From contig BPHK01000001.1 of the NCBI GenBank assembly GCA_026003495.1, positions 620,001 through 684,000 of the forward strand: DNA of 64,000 nt, read 5' to 3'. The stretch comes from Candidatus Kapaibacterium sp. (GTDB lineage Bacteria > Bacteroidota > Ignavibacteria > Kapaibacteriales > NICIL-2). The notes below the pieces were generated by a model, which was not told the origin of the DNA, did no database searches, and saw only the letters and a program-made list of their open reading frames with translations. The translations under genes and the position numbers were made by a program. This document shows, in pieces, positions 7,282 through 16,910 of this stretch. Numbering within the stretch: the stretch's first letter is position 1; each line of letters starts with the position of its first letter.

Positions 7282-8535
7282 CTGCCGGAGTTGCTGCGGG
7301 TGCTCAGCCCGGCAGCGGAAGCCGAGTACGTGTGGCGAGATTCAAGCGGGCAGGTGATTGGCGAGGGTGCGTCGCTGGAAGTCGAGGCAGTCGAGAGCAC
7401 GTGGTACGTTGTCGAAGGACGGACAGCGTCGGGATGTCGTGGCAGTGATACGGTGCGGGTAGAGGTTGGTCAGCAGTTAGCGGTGGAGGCGGTGGGGGAC
7501 ACTGTCGTGTGTCGTGGGAGCAGTGTGCATCTGGCGGTTCGTAGCGCTGCGCCGGATGCCGAGTATGTGTGGTATCAAGGTGGGGAGGAGATTGGGCGCG
7601 GGGCAGAGGTGACGGTGGTTGCCGATACAGCTGCGGTGTACGTGGTGCACGGCGTCCGCGGTGCGTGTCAGGGGTGGGATACGGTGGTGGTGGGAGTCTA
7701 TCCGCACGGAGAGGTTCGGTCGCAGGATCAGCGGGTGTGTCGTGGACAGGAGGTAGAGTTGACGCTCCAGGGGAGCGGTGTGCGGTGTTGGTGGGAGGAT
7801 ACTGCAGGCGTAGTACTGAGTCAGTCGTGTCGATATCGAGTGGCGCCGACTCAGACGGTACGGTACGTGGGAGTGATGGAGGATAGCAACGGTTGTCGGT
7901 CGTCGGTGGAGGTGCAGGTAGTGGTGGACGAGCCGGCGGTCGTGGAGGTGTGGGTCGAGCCTGCAGTGGTGGAGGTTGGCGCAGGGCAGCGCGCGTTCAT
8001 TCGAGTGATGGCGCGGTCGTCGGGCGTGGCGAGGCTACGTGGAGGTGTCGTGCGGGTTCGGGTGCCGGTTGGGGTGGCAGATGTCGAGGGAGGACAGTTG
8101 GACGGTCAGTGGAAGGAGGTTGCCCTCGCGGTGGGGGATGTGACGGTCGGTGGAGCCGAGCAGGAGCTTGGGAGGGTGGAGATTGTTGGGGTCGCAGGAG
8201 GTGATCGCAGCGGTCCAGTAGAGGTGCGGTTCCAGGGTGAGGGTTGTTTTGTGGTGCAGGTGCGCGGCGGGGAGGTAGAGCGGCAGGATGTCTGCGCTGA
8301 GGCGTTAGTACGGGTGCGGCTCGTCGAGCCGGTGCAGGTCGTGCAGCGGAACCAGGAAGTGGAAGTCCGTGGAAGCGGAGTCGAGGAAGTGCGGCTCTAC
8401 ACAGTGGATGGTCGGGAGGTGATGCGGGGCAGCGGTCGGTCCCTCTGGGTTGGGGAGCTGGCCAGTGGGATGTACCTTGTGCGCATCAGGCGCGGCGATC
8501 AGTGGCAGACAGTCGTGGTGCTGCTCGGTCGGTAA
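7282..8535 (+). pseudogene. Large secreted Ig-repeat T9SS protein, 5'-truncated
   Basis: From 'ELLRVLSPAAEAEYVW' onward the frame encodes three Ig/PKD-like repeats of about 80 residues, recognisable by 'AEYVWYQGGEEIG' and 'CRGSSVHL' / 'CRGQEVEL'. A longer strand-rich domain follows, then a T9SS sorting domain ('VRLYTVDGREVM', 'LASGMYLVRI'). No signal peptide exists. The frame is open upstream to an ATG at 7048, but that part is antisense to the phage-like gene and has no domain character. The sense strand is unusually rich in G (GTG, GGG, GAG codons) compared with neighbours. A full-length relative would be expected to be several times longer. Confidence 0.75.
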
Positions 8536-8558
8536 CGCAGGCGGAAAGGAGCAAACGT

Positions 8559-8586
8559 GCGGGGCACGGGGGAAGCCGTGCCCCGC
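8559..8586. terminator. Strong hairpin between convergent gene ends
   Basis: Arms GCGGGGCACGG and CCGTGCCCCGC form an 11-bp perfect stem with a six-base loop, between the end of the Ig-repeat gene (8535) and the end of leuS (8640). Neither side has a clear T-run, so termination in either direction is inferred from position. Confidence 0.55.
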
Positions 8587-8639
8587 GCAGTTCTGCCGCG
8601 ACTCGGCTGGAGAGGAAGTTACAGGTGCATCTAGCTCGA

Positions 8640-11198
8640 TTACTCCACGACAACATTGACAAGCTTGGCGGGGACGACGACTACGTTCCGAATCGTCTTG
8701 CCGGCAATGAAACGTTGAACGTCCGGATGTGCCAGCGCTGCATTGCGGAGCACCTCGCCATCGCTGCCAGCGGGGACGCGCAGTTTTGCCCGAACCTTGC
8801 TGTTGACTTGAACGACAATTTCTACCTCTTCTTCCTGCAACACCTGCTCGTCCCAGTCGGGGAATGGCTCGTAGGCGAGCGACTTGTGGTGACCGAGTAA
8901 ACTCCACAGCTCTTCGGCAAGATGCGGTGCAAAGGGCGCCAGGAGCAGTACAAAGTGCTCCATCACGATGCGTGGCCGCTGCGGAAGCCGAGAGCATTCA
9001 TTGACGAAGATCATCAACTGCGCAATCGCAGTGTTGAACGAAAGCGACTCGATGTCCTCGCGCACTTTTTTGATCGTGCGGTGAAGTAAGCGGGAAAGCG
9101 CCGGATCGGGAGGAACCTCCGCAATTGCGCTGCTGAGCGTGCCGTCGGGGTTTGTGTACATCCGCCAGATGCGGTCGAGAAAACGCTTGATGCCTTCGAT
9201 GCCGTTGCTCGACCACGGTTTGGTTGCCTCCAGTGGACCGAGGAACATCTCGAACAGCCGCAACGCATCGGCGCCGTAGCTACGGACAACATCGTCGGGA
9301 TTGATGACGTTGCCGAGTGACTTGGACATCTTGCGTCCATCCTCACCGAGGATCAGTCCTTGGTGGAAGAGTTTGGCAAACGGTTCTTTTGTGGGAACCA
9401 GCCCGTAGTCGTAGAGCAGCTTGTGCCAGAAGCGCGCGTAGAGCAGGTGTAAGACCGCGTGCTCGGCACCACCGATGTACACGTCAACACCACCACGGTT
9501 GGAGTCGCTCCCGAGCCAGTAGCGAAGACGCTCCAGATCGGCGAATCGCTCGTCGTTGTGGGGATCGCAAAAGCGCAGGTAGTACCAGCAGGAGCCTGCC
9601 CACTGGGGCATGGTGTTCGTTTCGTAGTGGCCGTGCTTGCCGGTTTTGGGATCCCAGACATCCATCCACTCGGGAACTGTTGCCAGGACGCTTTCCCCTG
9701 TACCGGTCGGCTTGAATTCGCGGACGTCAGGCAGCCGCAAGGGGAGCTCGTCTTCATCGAGCACGCGGCGAGTTCCGTCGTCGAAATGGAGAATGGGGAT
9801 CGGCTCGCCCCAGTAGCGCTGACGCGAAAAGAGCCAGTCGCGGAGCTTGTAGCGGATTGCTTGACGACCGTGGCCGCGGCGTTGGAGCCACTCGATGATG
9901 CGGACTTTCGCTCGCGGTGTTGGCAATCCATCGAGTGAAATTTCCTCGTTGGAGGAGTTGCACGCGATACCGTCGGCGACGAATGCGGCATCCAACGGCT
10001 CAGGAAGGTCGCTATTCTCTGGACGCACAACGACTTCGATCGGTAGACTGAACGTCTGTGCAAACTCAAAATCGCGTTGGTCATGGGCAGGTACTGCCAT
10101 GATGGCGCCGGTGCCGTAGTGCGCAAGGACGTAATCGGCAATCCAGATTGGGATTTCGCGCTTCGTCGCTGGATTGAGCGCGTAGCTGCCTGTGAAGACT
10201 CCCGATTTCTCGCGGCTGAGTTCTGTTCGTTCCAGGTCGGTTTTCCGTTGCGCTTGGGCGATGTAGGCTTCGACGAACTGGCGCCGATCGGGCGTTGTGA
10301 TGTGTCTGGCCGCCGGATGCTCCGGTGACAATACCAGGTACGTCGCCCCGAAGATTGTATCGGGGCGCGTGGTGAACACCATGATGGATTCCTCCGAGCC
10401 AATGACGGGGAAGGCAATTTCTGCGCCTTCGCTTCTGCCGATCCAGTTCCGTTGCATCTCTTTGGTGCTCGAGGGCCAATCCACCAGGTCGAGATCCTCC
10501 AGGAGCCGCTCAGCGTATGCGGTGATGCGAACCATCCACTGGCGCATTGGGCGGCGTTCGACGGTGTACCCTTTCTCGCGCCATTCCTCAACTTCCTCGT
10601 TTGCCAGTACCGTACCGAGTTCCTCGCACCAGTTGACGGGCACAAGAGCCATGTACGCCAATCGGTGCTGGTCGCGCCACGCTTCGGGATCAGCGCAGTC
10701 GGGCGGGATGGGGAGCTCTTCAATTGGCCGTGCGCGCTGCTGCTCGGGGTCGTACCACGAGTTGTAGATGAGCCGAAACATCCACTGCGTCCACCGATAG
10801 TAACGAGGATCGGTGGTGTTGATCTCGCGTGACCAATCGTAACTGAAGCCCAGCATCGTGAGCTGGCGCTTGAAGGTGGCGATGTTCTCTGCAGTTGCGA
10901 CCTGCGGGTGAATGCCAGTGGTCATCGAGTAGCGTTCGGTCGGAAGCCCGAATGCATCCCAGCCCATTGGGTGGAGCACGTTGTAGCCACGCATGCGCAT
11001 GTACCGCGCAAGAATGTCGCTTGCGGTGTAGCCTTCGGGATGCCCGATGTGAAGACCTGCACCACTCGGGTACGGGAACATATCGAGAACGTAGAACTTA
11101 GGTTTGGCGGCGTCTTCGGTAACACGGAATGTTTGATGTTCATCCCAATAGCGTTGCCACTTTGCTTCGATGCGTTCGAATGGGTACGAGGAAGACAT
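8640..11198 (-). CDS. leuS: Leucyl-tRNA synthetase
   Basis: The 852-residue cytoplasmic enzyme charges tRNA-Leu with leucine. It shows the class I signatures 'HIGH' at 50-53 and 'KMSKS' at 623-627, and motifs typical of LeuRS such as '[15 protein letters not shown]' and the editing-domain element '[15 protein letters not shown]'. Length fits the bacterial family (about 800-870). ATG 11198 is chosen because '[11 protein letters not shown]' is the conserved beginning; a longer in-frame start exists at 11258 but lies upstream of the likely promoter at 11244-11251. Transcribed alone. Confidence 0.97.
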   Translation of the reverse strand: MSSSYPFERIEAKWQRYWDEHQTFRVTEDAAKPKFYVLDMFPYPSGAGLHIGHPEGYTASDILARYMRMRGYNVLHPMGWDAFGLPTERYSMTTGIHPQVATAENIATFKRQLTMLGFSYDWSREINTTDPRYYRWTQWMFRLIYNSWYDPEQQRARPIEELPIPPDCADPEAWRDQHRLAYMALVPVNWCEELGTVLANEEVEEWREKGYTVERRPMRQWMVRITAYAERLLEDLDLVDWPSSTKEMQRNWIGRSEGAEIAFPVIGSEESIMVFTTRPDTIFGATYLVLSPEHPAARHITTPDRRQFVEAYIAQAQRKTDLERTELSREKSGVFTGSYALNPATKREIPIWIADYVLAHYGTGAIMAVPAHDQRDFEFAQTFSLPIEVVVRPENSDLPEPLDAAFVADGIACNSSNEEISLDGLPTPRAKVRIIEWLQRRGHGRQAIRYKLRDWLFSRQRYWGEPIPILHFDDGTRRVLDEDELPLRLPDVREFKPTGTGESVLATVPEWMDVWDPKTGKHGHYETNTMPQWAGSCWYYLRFCDPHNDERFADLERLRYWLGSDSNRGGVDVYIGGAEHAVLHLLYARFWHKLLYDYGLVPTKEPFAKLFHQGLILGEDGRKMSKSLGNVINPDDVVRSYGADALRLFEMFLGPLEATKPWSSNGIEGIKRFLDRIWRMYTNPDGTLSSAIAEVPPDPALSRLLHRTIKKVREDIESLSFNTAIAQLMIFVNECSRLPQRPRIVMEHFVLLLAPFAPHLAEELWSLLGHHKSLAYEPFPDWDEQVLQEEEVEIVVQVNSKVRAKLRVPAGSDGEVLRNAALAHPDVQRFIAGKTIRNVVVVPAKLVNVVVE

Positions 11199-11243
11199 AT
11201 CGCTCTCGGGTTGAGATGGTGAAATCCGCTTATGGAGAGGGCG

Positions 11244-11251
11244 CAAATGTA
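11244..11251 (-). promoter_or_regulatory. TAnnTTTG promoter element of leuS
   Basis: The minus strand reads TACATTTG followed by CG, 46 bases upstream of the leuS start. It matches the Bacteroidota -7 consensus. It overlaps the first codons of the plus-strand gene at 11247. Confidence 0.55.
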
Positions 11252-11714
11252 CGAACATGCCCCGAGGCGAACGCAGCGGAAGCTGGTGGAACTGCTACCT
11301 TTGCAGTTGGCACTGGAATTGCCGATACTTGGGTTGTCTCCGATAGTGCATACAACAGTGCCGATGGACAATTGGCGCAAACGGATTGCCGATCTGGTGG
11401 TGCAGTACTTCGGCGTGCGCGGTGTGACGCGTTCGCGACTGGAGCTATTTCTGCGCCAAGTTGAGCAGTTGATGGCTACCGTCGAGGACGATGATCTGCC
11501 GGCAGAGTTGCGCCACATCGTTGCAAACCTGCAGACGATGACAATCCTTTTGCGTCGGCGGGAGAGCGATGGCGAACCAATCTACGTTTTGCGCGAAGGC
11601 CGACTTGCTGGCCAGTTGACCACAGAGCGAGTTCGTGGGAAAAGCCCGCGTGAGCTTTTCCCGCCCGAAGTCAATGCCGTCACGTTGCCGATGGTTGCTC
11701 GTGCGTTTGCATGA
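11247..11714 (+). CDS. Unknown protein, convergent with and abutting the truncated flagellin
   Basis: The 155-residue product has a charged, helical appearance ('[17 protein letters not shown]', '[13 protein letters not shown]', '[12 protein letters not shown]') and normal codon use, which makes it a plausible gene. It has no signal peptide or known motif. An alternative start is ATG 11232. Its TGA at 11712-11714 lies only about four bases from the point where flagellin homology ends on the other strand, so its own C-terminus could also have been cut by a rearrangement. Divergent from leuS. Confidence 0.45.
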   Translation: MYEHAPRRTQRKLVELLPLQLALELPILGLSPIVHTTVPMDNWRKRIADLVVQYFGVRGVTRSRLELFLRQVEQLMATVEDDDLPAELRHIVANLQTMTILLRRRESDGEPIYVLREGRLAGQLTTERVRGKSPRELFPPEVNAVTLPMVARAFA

Positions 11715-12452
11715 TGTCAACCCGCCCAGGTACGATGCCACCTTGCTGATGTTGTTGAGTGCTGTGGCAAGGCTGGTCAGCGTCGTCTGGATGTTGGTCG
11801 CGCTGAAAATGCCGAGGTTGCTCGACGAGACGCTGTTGAGCGACTGCAGGTTGAGTCCCGACACACCAGCGAAGTTGGTTGCCGACGTTGCGTTGATGTC
11901 GAATCCCACGCTACCGCTGATGTCGAAGTCCGCATTCCCCGTGGTCAGGTCCACTGAGAGTGTCAGCAGGTTGTTCGTTGCCCCGGTGCCGATGACGAAC
12001 TCGGCCGAGAAGGTGCCCTTGAGTAGCTGGCGTCCGCCGAAGACGGTCGAATCCACGATGGTCTGGATTTGCTGGGCAAGGCGGTAGGCACTCTTTGCGA
12101 GTGCGACTTTTTCGTCGGTGCCCAGCGCGCCCGAGGATGCGGTCGAGGCGGCGTCCTTGATTTGCTGGACGAGGTTGCTGATGTTGTCCAGCCCATCTTG
12201 GGCGATGTTCGTGACGCTGGAGGCATCACCGACGGCGTTGAGCGCCGCTTGGAGTGCGCCGTTGCGTGCTTTCAGTGCACGCGAGGTGATGTAACCGGCT
12301 ACGTCGTCTTGCGCAGAGTTGATGCGCTTGCCGGTCGAAAGACGGAGCTGGTGGAGTGCAATCGCCCGGTTGGCAGCATCGAGTGCGTTGTACGCATTCT
12401 CGGCGGGCGTGTTGGTGCGGATGCGTGCACCGTTGGAGATTGAGGATGGCAT
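11715..12452 (-). pseudogene. fliC: Flagellin, missing its C-terminal D0/D1 helices
   Basis: The minus-strand product begins like flagellin: 'NTPAENAYNALDAANRAIALHQ', 'LRLSTGKRINSAQDDVAGYI', 'VGDASSVTNIAQDGLDNI', then a variable part and a second helical stretch ending 'ALNNISKVASYLGGL'. In an intact flagellin about 60-80 more residues follow and form the C-terminal D0 helix needed for filament assembly. Here homology stops near 11718, and the frame runs on to a stop at 11445 only as antisense of the neighbouring gene. The start has an AGGGAGGT ribosome binding site and an upstream sigma-28 promoter, so the 5' half looks fully functional. Confidence 0.85.
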
Positions 12453-12522
12453 AGAACCTCCCTGAACGGAAGTGGAACTTAACTGCGGCTTCCCTGCCCC
12501 TTTTCTCAGTGTCCAGGCGGTA

Positions 12523-12549
12523 TTGTCGGCAGCGCAGAAAAAAACTTGA
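12523..12549 (-). promoter_or_regulatory. Sigma-28 (FliA-type) promoter of the flagellin gene
   Basis: Read on the minus strand: TCAAGTTT, 11 bases, GCCGACAA. Against the sigma-28 consensus TAAAGTTT-N11-GCCGATAA this is one mismatch in each half with exact spacing. It ends 70 bases upstream of the flagellin ATG and starts directly after the stop codon of the upstream transglutaminase gene, so flagellin has its own transcript. Confidence 0.85.
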
Positions 12550-12550
12550 G

Positions 12551-13729
12551 CTACTGCGTGCTGGTAAGCTTGGGAATTTCCCGAGGAAGCCCCCAGAAGA
12601 CAGTGACGGACGTGCTGCGAGAACGAATGCCGCTATAGCCGACAGCTCGCACCTCGATTGTGTTCACTCCCCGGTGAAGTTTCCACTGGTATCGCGCAGA
12701 GGGAACTAGCTGCCACGAGCCGCTGTCGTGTCGGACTTCGAAGTGTTGCACCCATGGAAGCGTAGTAGCGATGTCCACCGTGTAGGCAGGTTGCGTAAAG
12801 CCTCGCTGTGGATGGTAATCGCCTGCGTAGCGGAAGGTCACGTGGGTTTGATCGAGCGCACCATAGGCTTTCCGCCAAGAACGTGTGTAGAAGAGCCCAC
12901 TCAGTGGCACTCCTTGGAATGCAAGTGGGAGCGGGAGCGAATCCTTGCAGATGTACATCAGCAGAGTGTATGTGCCGTCGTACACGTAGGGGTAGTCGAG
13001 ATAACCTGTGTATGGAGCAAGGAAGGACCGATACTGCTCGACCAACTCATCGGGGCTGGTTCGGTAGTATGCGCAGACTTCTACCGCGGGTATGAGTTCG
13101 ATCTGTTCCACCTCGCCTCTCATGATTGCGGTGACAAGTTCGTACGCAGAGAGCCACGTGCCATTCATGCAGGGATAGCAGCCCCACTGCGGATCGAGGA
13201 AGACCCATTTGTGGTATGTGGTGGACCATGCCTCGACGGCGACATGCCGTGCGCCTTGCGGGCGAGTTTCGATGTCTTCTTTGCTCAGTCCGACAATTCG
13301 CGCTGGATAGCCATATGCGACAAGCACATCTACCAGAAGCCGAGCATATTCGACGCACGTGAACTGCTCGCCGTGCTGCGCGCGCTCGAGTAACTCCAGC
13401 GTCGTGACGGAGGGTGCGACGGTATTGTCGGAGCTGTGTTTCCAGCGCGTGCCTACCCATGCCAGTGCAGCACGGAATACCTCGAGTTCCTGCAACCCAT
13501 CGAGCCGTAGGCTATACGCCGAGCACCGCGCACGATAGAAGGCAGCAATTGAATCCATCGGCGAAAACGGATAGGGGTAGTACATGCATCGCCGATCGAG
13601 ATCGAGGTCACCGGGCGCAGAAAGGACACGCAGGATAAGCCGTTCGTTGGTGTGGTGGTCGCCTGCTACTTGGGCTATCGAAGTTGCTGTCAGAAAGAAT
13701 GCCAATGCTATCGCACGCCACAGATGCAT
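12551..13729 (-). CDS. Secreted transglutaminase-like protein
   Basis: The 392-residue product has a signal peptide ('MHLWRAIALAFFLTATSIAQ') and a transglutaminase-like (papain-fold) domain. The catalytic triad is present: Cys125 in 'QFTCVEYARLL', His162 in 'ARHVAVEAW' and Asp179 in 'WVFLDPQWG'. Bacterial members act as cysteine proteases or crosslinkers in the envelope; the substrate is unknown. The C-terminal 150 residues form strand-rich domains ('NTIEVRAVGYSG'). ATG 13729 is chosen as the start of the signal peptide. Transcribed leftward toward flagellin but separated from it by the sigma-28 promoter. Confidence 0.85.
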   Translation of the reverse strand: MHLWRAIALAFFLTATSIAQVAGDHHTNERLILRVLSAPGDLDLDRRCMYYPYPFSPMDSIAAFYRARCSAYSLRLDGLQELEVFRAALAWVGTRWKHSSDNTVAPSVTTLELLERAQHGEQFTCVEYARLLVDVLVAYGYPARIVGLSKEDIETRPQGARHVAVEAWSTTYHKWVFLDPQWGCYPCMNGTWLSAYELVTAIMRGEVEQIELIPAVEVCAYYRTSPDELVEQYRSFLAPYTGYLDYPYVYDGTYTLLMYICKDSLPLPLAFQGVPLSGLFYTRSWRKAYGALDQTHVTFRYAGDYHPQRGFTQPAYTVDIATTLPWVQHFEVRHDSGSWQLVPSARYQWKLHRGVNTIEVRAVGYSGIRSRSTSVTVFWGLPREIPKLTSTQ

Positions 13730-13795
13730 GGGAACTGTTCGAATGGAAGTCCGCTGCAATAATTCAGTGCAATGACGCTTTGTTTCAGCAGTATA

Positions 13796-13833
13796 GAAAA
13801 AAACAGTGTCCCTCAAGCGAAGCTTGGGGACAC
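13796..13833 (-). terminator. Rho-independent terminator after the thioredoxin-rhodanese operon
   Basis: On the minus strand the arms GTGTCCCCAAGC and GCTTGAGGGACAC (one bulged base, loop TTC) are followed by TGTTTTTTTC. It lies 25 bases downstream of the stop at 13858 and closes the sulfur operon. Confidence 0.85.
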
Positions 13834-13857
13834 GTGGTGCTGGAATTTTCTCGAGCG

Positions 13858-14595
13858 TTAGTCAGTCCAGGCGAGGATTCCGCCGCGGAGATTACGCACG
13901 TTGAAGCCGTGCGAGCGGAGAATCTCCGTTGCGTGTTCGCTTCGCCCGCCGCTTCGGCAGTACGCGACTATCAGGCGATTGCGGTACGGCTCCAGCTCTG
14001 CAATGCGCTCTTCAAGTTCGGGTAGGGGAATGAGCAATTGCTCTTCGCTTTCGATGCGTCGCTGGGCATGCTCGTCGGGGAAGCGAACGTCGAGCAGGAG
14101 AAATGAGCGATCGCCGCTGGCGAGCATTGCCTTCAGCTCTGCAGGGGAGATCTCGTCTTCTGCAAGCGGTTCTTCTTCAGCAAGCGTGGGTTCCTCCGCT
14201 TGCTCGGCTGCTGGAAGTGTTGGGAGGAGTTCTTTTTCGATGATTTCCTTCAGCGTAGGTTTTGGAAGAGCGCCGACTGCCATCTGCGGCTTTCCACCGA
14301 GCGGAACGAACAGGAGTGACGGAATGCTCCGTATGCCAAAGACCATCGCCAATTCTTGTTCGGCGTCGGTGTCCACTTTATAGAAGAGCACTTTACCGGC
14401 GTACTCTGCAGCCAATTCTTCGAAGATCGGCGCAAGCATCCGGCATGGGCCGCACCACTCCGCCCAGAAGTCAATGACGCAGGGGAGCGAACCTTTGTAC
14501 TTCCATTCCCGCTCGGTGAGGTAGTCGAAGACTTTCTCGCGAAAACTCTCCGCCGTGAGCGGTTCAGGCTTAATTGCTGTCAGGTGCTGTTCCAT
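13858..14595 (-). CDS. Thioredoxin-rhodanese fusion protein
   Basis: The 245-residue cytoplasmic protein joins two domains. Residues about 15-130 are a thioredoxin with the active site 'WAEWCGPC' (Cys48 and Cys51) and cis-proline segment 'IRSIPSLLFV'. An acidic linker follows, and residues about 160-245 are a rhodanese domain with the sulfur-carrying Cys213 in 'VAYCRSGGRS'. This layout would let the thioredoxin part reduce persulfide formed on the rhodanese cysteine, which is inference. It is the last gene of a leftward operon with a persulfide dioxygenase, a TauE exporter and an ECF sigma factor, and is followed by a clear terminator. Confidence 0.88.
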   Translation of the reverse strand: MEQHLTAIKPEPLTAESFREKVFDYLTEREWKYKGSLPCVIDFWAEWCGPCRMLAPIFEELAAEYAGKVLFYKVDTDAEQELAMVFGIRSIPSLLFVPLGGKPQMAVGALPKPTLKEIIEKELLPTLPAAEQAEEPTLAEEEPLAEDEISPAELKAMLASGDRSFLLLDVRFPDEHAQRRIESEEQLLIPLPELEERIAELEPYRNRLIVAYCRSGGRSEHATEILRSHGFNVRNLRGGILAWTD

Positions 14596-14623
14596 TCTAT
14601 CGGAAGTCAAGTGATGAAAAAAC

Positions 14624-16054
14624 TTAGAGTGTGACTGTGGCCGCTTGCGTTGATGTTTCCACAGGATACCCTGCTGCAATCCACGCATTGATGCCACCTG
14701 TGACGTTGACGGTATTCGAGAAATTGTACCGGTGGAGCAAGCTCGTTGCAATCGAGGAACGGTCGCCGCCAGCACAATGCACCGCAACGAGCCGGTCACG
14801 TGGTATGCGGTCGAGGTTTTGCTCAAGGTAACCAGCGAAGATGTGCAATGCACCGGCGATGTGGCCTGCATCGTATTCGCTTTGGTTGCGGACGTCGAGG
14901 ACAACGACATTACCCTGCTCGATGCGGGAAGCAAGCTCGTGGACGCTCATCTGAGGAAGTGAGACCAATTCGCGTCCCCCTACTGCCCATTCGGTAACGT
15001 CTGGCAGATATCCGGCTGCGTGGTCGAGCCCGATGCGGATGAGCTTGCGCGTTACCTCTTCGAGCTGCTCCGTCGGAGTTATTAAAACGAACGATTGGTC
15101 GTAGGGGATAATCCACCCCGCCCAGGTGGAGAATGCGTTGTTGTTCTGAATGTTGATGCTGCCAGGGATATGCCCGCCGGCAAACGAGACTTTATCGCGT
15201 GTGTCAATGATGAGCACTCCCTTGCTTCGAAGCTGCTCGACTTCCTCTCCATTGAGTCGAGCAAGGACTGGCACTTTCCCATCTGGCAGCACATTGCGCG
15301 GTTCCTTGTTGAGCTTTTTCATCATAGCAAAGTAGCGTGGCGGCTCCGGCTGTCCTTCGAGCAGAGCACGCACAAATGCGTCTTCGTCATCGAACTGGAG
15401 TGCCCAGTTGGTGATTTTCTCGTAGCCGACCGTCGAGTGTGGAATTGCGCCGAGAGCTTTCCCGCACGCGGAGCCGGCACCATGTGCTGGGTGGACTTGT
15501 ACATAGTCGGGAAGTTGCTTGAAGCGCTGGAGCGAGGCAAATAGTTGGCGCGCCCCGCGTTCCATTGTACCAACGTAGCCTGCCGCTTTTTCGAGCAAGT
15601 CTGGGCGGCCGACGTCGCCGACGAACACAAAGTCGCCGCTGAAGAACATGATGGGCTTCGAGGACGCAGGAGTATCGGTCACCAGGAATGAGATGTGTTC
15701 AGGCGTGTGACCTGGAGTGTGCCAGACTTCAAACTTGATGTTCCCCACCATGAAGGTATCGCCATCGCGGAGTCCAACGTGGGGAAACTGATACTGCCAC
15801 TCGGGGCCTCCTTCATCGGAGAGGTAAAGCTCTGCACCTGTTACTTGCTGAAGCTCACGTGAGCCGGAGAGGAAGTCTGCATGGATGTGCGTTTCGAGCA
15901 CGTGCGTAATGCGCAGCTTCTCTTGCTCAGCAATGCGGAGGTACACATCCACATCTCGCTGTGGATCAATGACTGCTACCGTCCCGCTGGCTTGGCAACC
16001 GACCATGTAGCTGGCGTGCGCCAAGCCTTTTTCGTAGATCTGACGGAAGAACAT
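14624..16054 (-). CDS. Persulfide dioxygenase-like metallo-beta-lactamase with two rhodanese domains
   Basis: The 476-residue protein starts with an ETHE1-type domain: 'THIHADFLSGS' (His56, His58, Asp60), 'HTPGHTPEHISF', 'FFSGDFVFVGDVGRPDL' and 'VHPAHGAGSACG' give the metal ligands of the iron-dependent persulfide dioxygenases, which oxidise glutathione-type persulfides to sulfite. Two rhodanese domains follow (about 260-355 and 370-470). The first has lost the catalytic cysteine ('FVLITPTEQ'); the second keeps it ('VHCAGGDRSS'). The architecture resembles CstB-type enzymes. ATG 16054 fits the conserved 'MFFRQIYEKGLAHASYMVG'. Its neighbours support sulfane-sulfur detoxification. Confidence 0.88.
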   Translation of the reverse strand: MFFRQIYEKGLAHASYMVGCQASGTVAVIDPQRDVDVYLRIAEQEKLRITHVLETHIHADFLSGSRELQQVTGAELYLSDEGGPEWQYQFPHVGLRDGDTFMVGNIKFEVWHTPGHTPEHISFLVTDTPASSKPIMFFSGDFVFVGDVGRPDLLEKAAGYVGTMERGARQLFASLQRFKQLPDYVQVHPAHGAGSACGKALGAIPHSTVGYEKITNWALQFDDEDAFVRALLEGQPEPPRYFAMMKKLNKEPRNVLPDGKVPVLARLNGEEVEQLRSKGVLIIDTRDKVSFAGGHIPGSINIQNNNAFSTWAGWIIPYDQSFVLITPTEQLEEVTRKLIRIGLDHAAGYLPDVTEWAVGGRELVSLPQMSVHELASRIEQGNVVVLDVRNQSEYDAGHIAGALHIFAGYLEQNLDRIPRDRLVAVHCAGGDRSSIATSLLHRYNFSNTVNVTGGINAWIAAGYPVETSTQAATVTL

Positions 16055-16127
16055 CGTTGTGCGTTGGGTTAGTGAAACATGTGGGTACTCTCGCTGCCGA
16101 ATACGATGCAGCAACCTTGGAGGAGAT

Positions 16128-16910
16128 TCACCCTACGACACGAACGAGCATCGCGATCCCGATTGCGGTAATGATTGCAGCGAGGATGCGTCGAAGCTGC
16201 GTGATATGCAAGCGATGACTAATCTTGACGCCGAGCCACATGCCCGGTAGTGCACCGATGATCGCGGCAGCAGTAGGAACTGGATCAACCATGCCTGCCA
16301 TGATTTTACCAACCGAGGTCGCGATGGCACCGATAATCACGATCCCGAGTGTCGAACCAATCGTCACACGGAGCGGAACGCGAACGATGGTTACCAGCAA
16401 CGGTGCCAGGAGAAATCCGCCTGCCATGCCGACCATTCCACCGAAGAGTCCGACTGGAAGAGCAATACCAATCGCTTTGGGGTACGAGAGCGTGTAGTCG
16501 AGCGATTCGGTATCCCGCGGACGAAGCAGCATCATCGTAGCGCCGAGGATTGCTACTGCTCCGAAGAGTGCTTCCAAGAATTGCGCGCTGACACCGCGTG
16601 AGAGCTTTGCTCCAAGGAACGATGCAAGCATAAGTGGAGCACCGACTGCCAGTAGCAGCCGACGGTCGAATGCGCCGCGTTTGCTGTGGAGACCTGCCCC
16701 TAAAAGTGACGATGCCAACACCTGCACACTGGTGATGCCACTGACACGGTACATATCGAGCGCGGGTAATCCCAACAGCGGTGGAATGGCAAGGAAAGCG
16801 GGAATCAGAAGCACTGCGCCCCCAATTCCAACCATCCCGCCGACGACCGATGTCGCAAAGGCAATGAGTGCAATGACACTGAGCTGTCCGATGTCGAATG
16901 CCATAACCAT
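16128..16910 (-). CDS. Sulfite exporter TauE/SafE family membrane protein
   Basis: The 260-residue protein is almost entirely hydrophobic, with about eight predicted membrane spans and the duplicated glycine-rich motifs of the TauE/SafE (DUF81) family: 'VVGGMVGIGGAVLLIPAFL' in the first half and 'LFGGMVGMAGGFLLAPLL' in the second. Members export sulfite, sulfoacetate or related sulfur anions. Placed directly before the persulfide dioxygenase, the likely cargo is sulfite made by that enzyme (inference). Its ATG overlaps the stop of the sigma factor gene by one base, so the two are translationally coupled. Confidence 0.88.
   Translation of the reverse strand: MVMAFDIGQLSVIALIAFATSVVGGMVGIGGAVLLIPAFLAIPPLLGLPALDMYRVSGITSVQVLASSLLGAGLHSKRGAFDRRLLLAVGAPLMLASFLGAKLSRGVSAQFLEALFGAVAILGATMMLLRPRDTESLDYTLSYPKAIGIALPVGLFGGMVGMAGGFLLAPLLVTIVRVPLRVTIGSTLGIVIIGAIATSVGKIMAGMVDPVPTAAAIIGALPGMWLGVKISHRLHITQLRRILAAIITAIGIAMLVRVVG

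Noticed and set aside
9353-10723. 456-codon minus-strand open frame within leuS
   Set aside because: It is an alternative frame of leuS, whose own frame holds HIGH, KMSKS and editing motifs.
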